Assembly: GCA_046047235.1 (NCBI GenBank) | Contig: JBJOII010000011.1 | Location: 1 to 64,000 of the forward strand | Origin: JBMTVN01 sp046047235 | Lineage (GTDB): Bacteria; Verrucomicrobiota; Verrucomicrobiia; Limisphaerales; JAHDYP01 | Reading direction: 5' to 3' | Length of the DNA: 64,000 bases | In this document: positions 63,293 through 64,000 of the stretch, piece by piece | Position numbering within the stretch: the first letter of the stretch is position 1 | How the letters are laid out: every line of letters starts with the position of its first letter | Notes under the pieces: model-generated | The model's input: the letters and a program-made list of their open reading frames with translations, nothing else | Told to the model about the DNA's origin: nothing | Database searches by the model: none | Program-made: the position numbers and the translations under genes

Positions 63293-63313
63293 CTGCCGCG
63301 TTCTACGCGGCAG
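63293..63313 (+). repeat. Perfect 9-bp stem-loop
   Basis: CTGCCGCGT and ACGCGGCAG are exact reverse complements around a 3-base loop TCT. It may be the SUMF1 operon's transcription end, lying 150 bases after the stop, or part of the repeat complex; no T-run follows. Confidence 0.4.
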
Positions 63314-63378
63314 CACGTGCAGCCAGGAGACCGTAGAGAGAAAACAGTGGCACCCTCTCCCCTCTCCTCTCTCCCTGC

Positions 63379-63395
63379 GGTCCGCCACGCGGACC
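63379..63395 (+). repeat. Perfect 7-bp stem-loop before heptamer array 3
   Basis: GGTCCGC and GCGGACC flank a 3-base loop CAC. It ends 5 bases before the array. Confidence 0.4.
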
Positions 63396-63400
63396 ACAAT

Positions 63401-63463
63401 AGCCCTCAGCCCTCAGCCCTCAGCCCTCAGCCCTCAGCCCTCTGCTCTCTGCGCTTCCCGCTT
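63401..63463 (+). repeat. Heptamer tandem array 3 (9 units)
   Basis: Six identical AGCCCTC units are followed by TGCTCTC, TGCGCTT and CCCGCTT, all in phase. The array ends 42 bases before the crcB ATG. Confidence 0.85.
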
Positions 63464-63505
63464 CCCCATTCCTCCCGCCCTCTCTAGACTCCACCCCGCA
63501 CAAAC

Positions 63506-63913
63506 ATGACCCTAGCCAACCTCATCGCCACTCTCTGGGTCGCCCTCGGCGGCGCGCTCGGCAGTGCCGCCCGCTTCGGCCTGTCAGGTTGGATCGCTAA
63601 TCGTTGGGGCGAAACCTTCCCCTGGGGCACTCTCGTCGCCAACGTCACCGGCTCACTCGCCATCGGCTTCTTCGCCACACTCACCGCGCCCGATGGCCGC
63701 TGGCTCGTCCCCAATACCACCCGACTCTTCTTCCTCACCGGCTTCTGTGGCGGCTACACCACCTTCTCCTCCTTCAGTCTCCAAACCCTCAGCCTGATGC
63801 AGGAAGGCGAGTGGTTCCCCGCCATCAGCAATATCCTCTGCTCCGTCCTCCTCTGCCTCCTCGCCGTCTGGATCGGCCACGCCGCCGCCATCAAAATCAA
63901 CCTCACCCACTAA
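63506..63913 (+). CDS. crcB: Fluoride efflux channel CrcB/Fluc
   Basis: A 135-residue membrane protein with four segments. Fluc motifs are GGALGSAARFGLSGWI (N-terminal GGxxGAxxRY-type), FPWGTLVANVTGSLAIGFFA (the conserved polar Asn of helix 2) and RLFFLTGFCGGYTTFSSFSL (the phenylalanine-box and central sodium-site helix break GxxTTFSTF). It works as a dual-topology homodimer when only one copy exists; a second copy may lie beyond the window. It exports fluoride. No fluoride riboswitch consensus was recognised upstream. The next gene starts 1 base after its stop. Confidence 0.97.
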   Translation: MTLANLIATLWVALGGALGSAARFGLSGWIANRWGETFPWGTLVANVTGSLAIGFFATLTAPDGRWLVPNTTRLFFLTGFCGGYTTFSSFSLQTLSLMQEGEWFPAISNILCSVLLCLLAVWIGHAAAIKINLTH

Positions 63914-63914
63914 C

Positions 63915-64000
63915 ATGCACGCTCCCCAGTCCGCCCAACGCCTCCGCATCTACCTCGGAGAATCTGACCGACACCACCACCAACCCCTCTTCGAAGCCAT
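63915..64000 (+). CDS. DUF190 family protein (N-terminal fragment, cut by window end)
   Basis: The 28 visible residues start MHAPQSAQRLRIYLGESD and continue RHHHQPLFEA. The RLRIYLGESDRHHxxPLxEA pattern is the start of DUF190 proteins, small cytoplasmic PII-like proteins very often encoded beside crcB and presumed to regulate it. The ATG lies 1 base after the crcB stop, so the pair is one operon. The rest of the gene is outside the window. Confidence 0.85.
   Translation, partial: MHAPQSAQRLRIYLGESDRHHHQPLFEA

Noticed and set aside
63464..63505. Fluoride riboswitch before crcB
   Set aside because: The bases before the start show no GGNGATG-type core or pseudoknot arms.

Overview
The window is GC-rich bacterial chromosome, most likely from a Verrucomicrobiota (the gene set resembles the Limisphaerales/Pedosphaera-like branch, but the order is an inference). 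The indicators are a DUF1549/DUF1553 cytochrome-c protein paired with a DUF1501 protein, three Tat-exported Gfo/Idh/MocA oxidoreductases, two giant secreted CotH/lamin-tail proteins, and an envelope made through BamA/TamA-, TamB-, Mla- and RND-type machinery. No rRNA, tRNA, insertion sequence, prophage or CRISPR array was seen. The plus strand is C-rich and G-poor along the whole window, in genes of both orientations and between genes. This strongly shapes codon and amino-acid use.

Layout. 1-18 kb: an oxidoreductase cut by the window edge, giant CotH/LTD protein 1, a DUF456 membrane protein with a rhomboid protease, an HDOD signalling protein, a second oxidoreductase, an unrecognised gene beside a CBM48 protein, and giant CotH/LTD protein 2. 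18-28 kb (minus strand): a compact envelope-lipid operon of yebC, an RND/MMPL exporter, a WPF-repeat protein, mlaE, mlaF and mlaD, followed by an unusual hydroxyisobutyrate-dehydrogenase/lactate-permease fusion. 28-42 kb: aroC, tamB with a BamA/TamA-like barrel gene, a PpiD/SurA-like foldase with an RluA-type synthase and a hemerythrin, a class V aminotransferase and a third oxidoreductase. 41.8-45.4 kb: galM-glgC-glgA (glycogen). 45.5-54 kb: a highly structured non-coding stretch, then a dense phosphorelay operon (hybrid kinase, receiver, 58-aa protein, GspE/PilB-type ATPase, receiver-kinase, receiver, CheB). 54-58.6 kb: the DUF1501 and PSD1 cytochrome pair. 59-63 kb: an ABC ATPase, an ABC-2 permease that carries a complete HlyD-like periplasmic adaptor inside it, and a SUMF1-family protein. 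End: crcB and the start of a DUF190 gene.

The most unusual items are the permease-adaptor fusion (60026-61723), the dehydrogenase-permease fusion (18265-20688), the unassigned structured RNA candidate (about 45495-45674), the secretion-type ATPase embedded in a phosphorelay operon, the WPF-repeat protein between RND and Mla genes, and three phase-perfect heptamer arrays lying just upstream of plus-strand operons. All functions are inferred from sequence features; no database search was possible.
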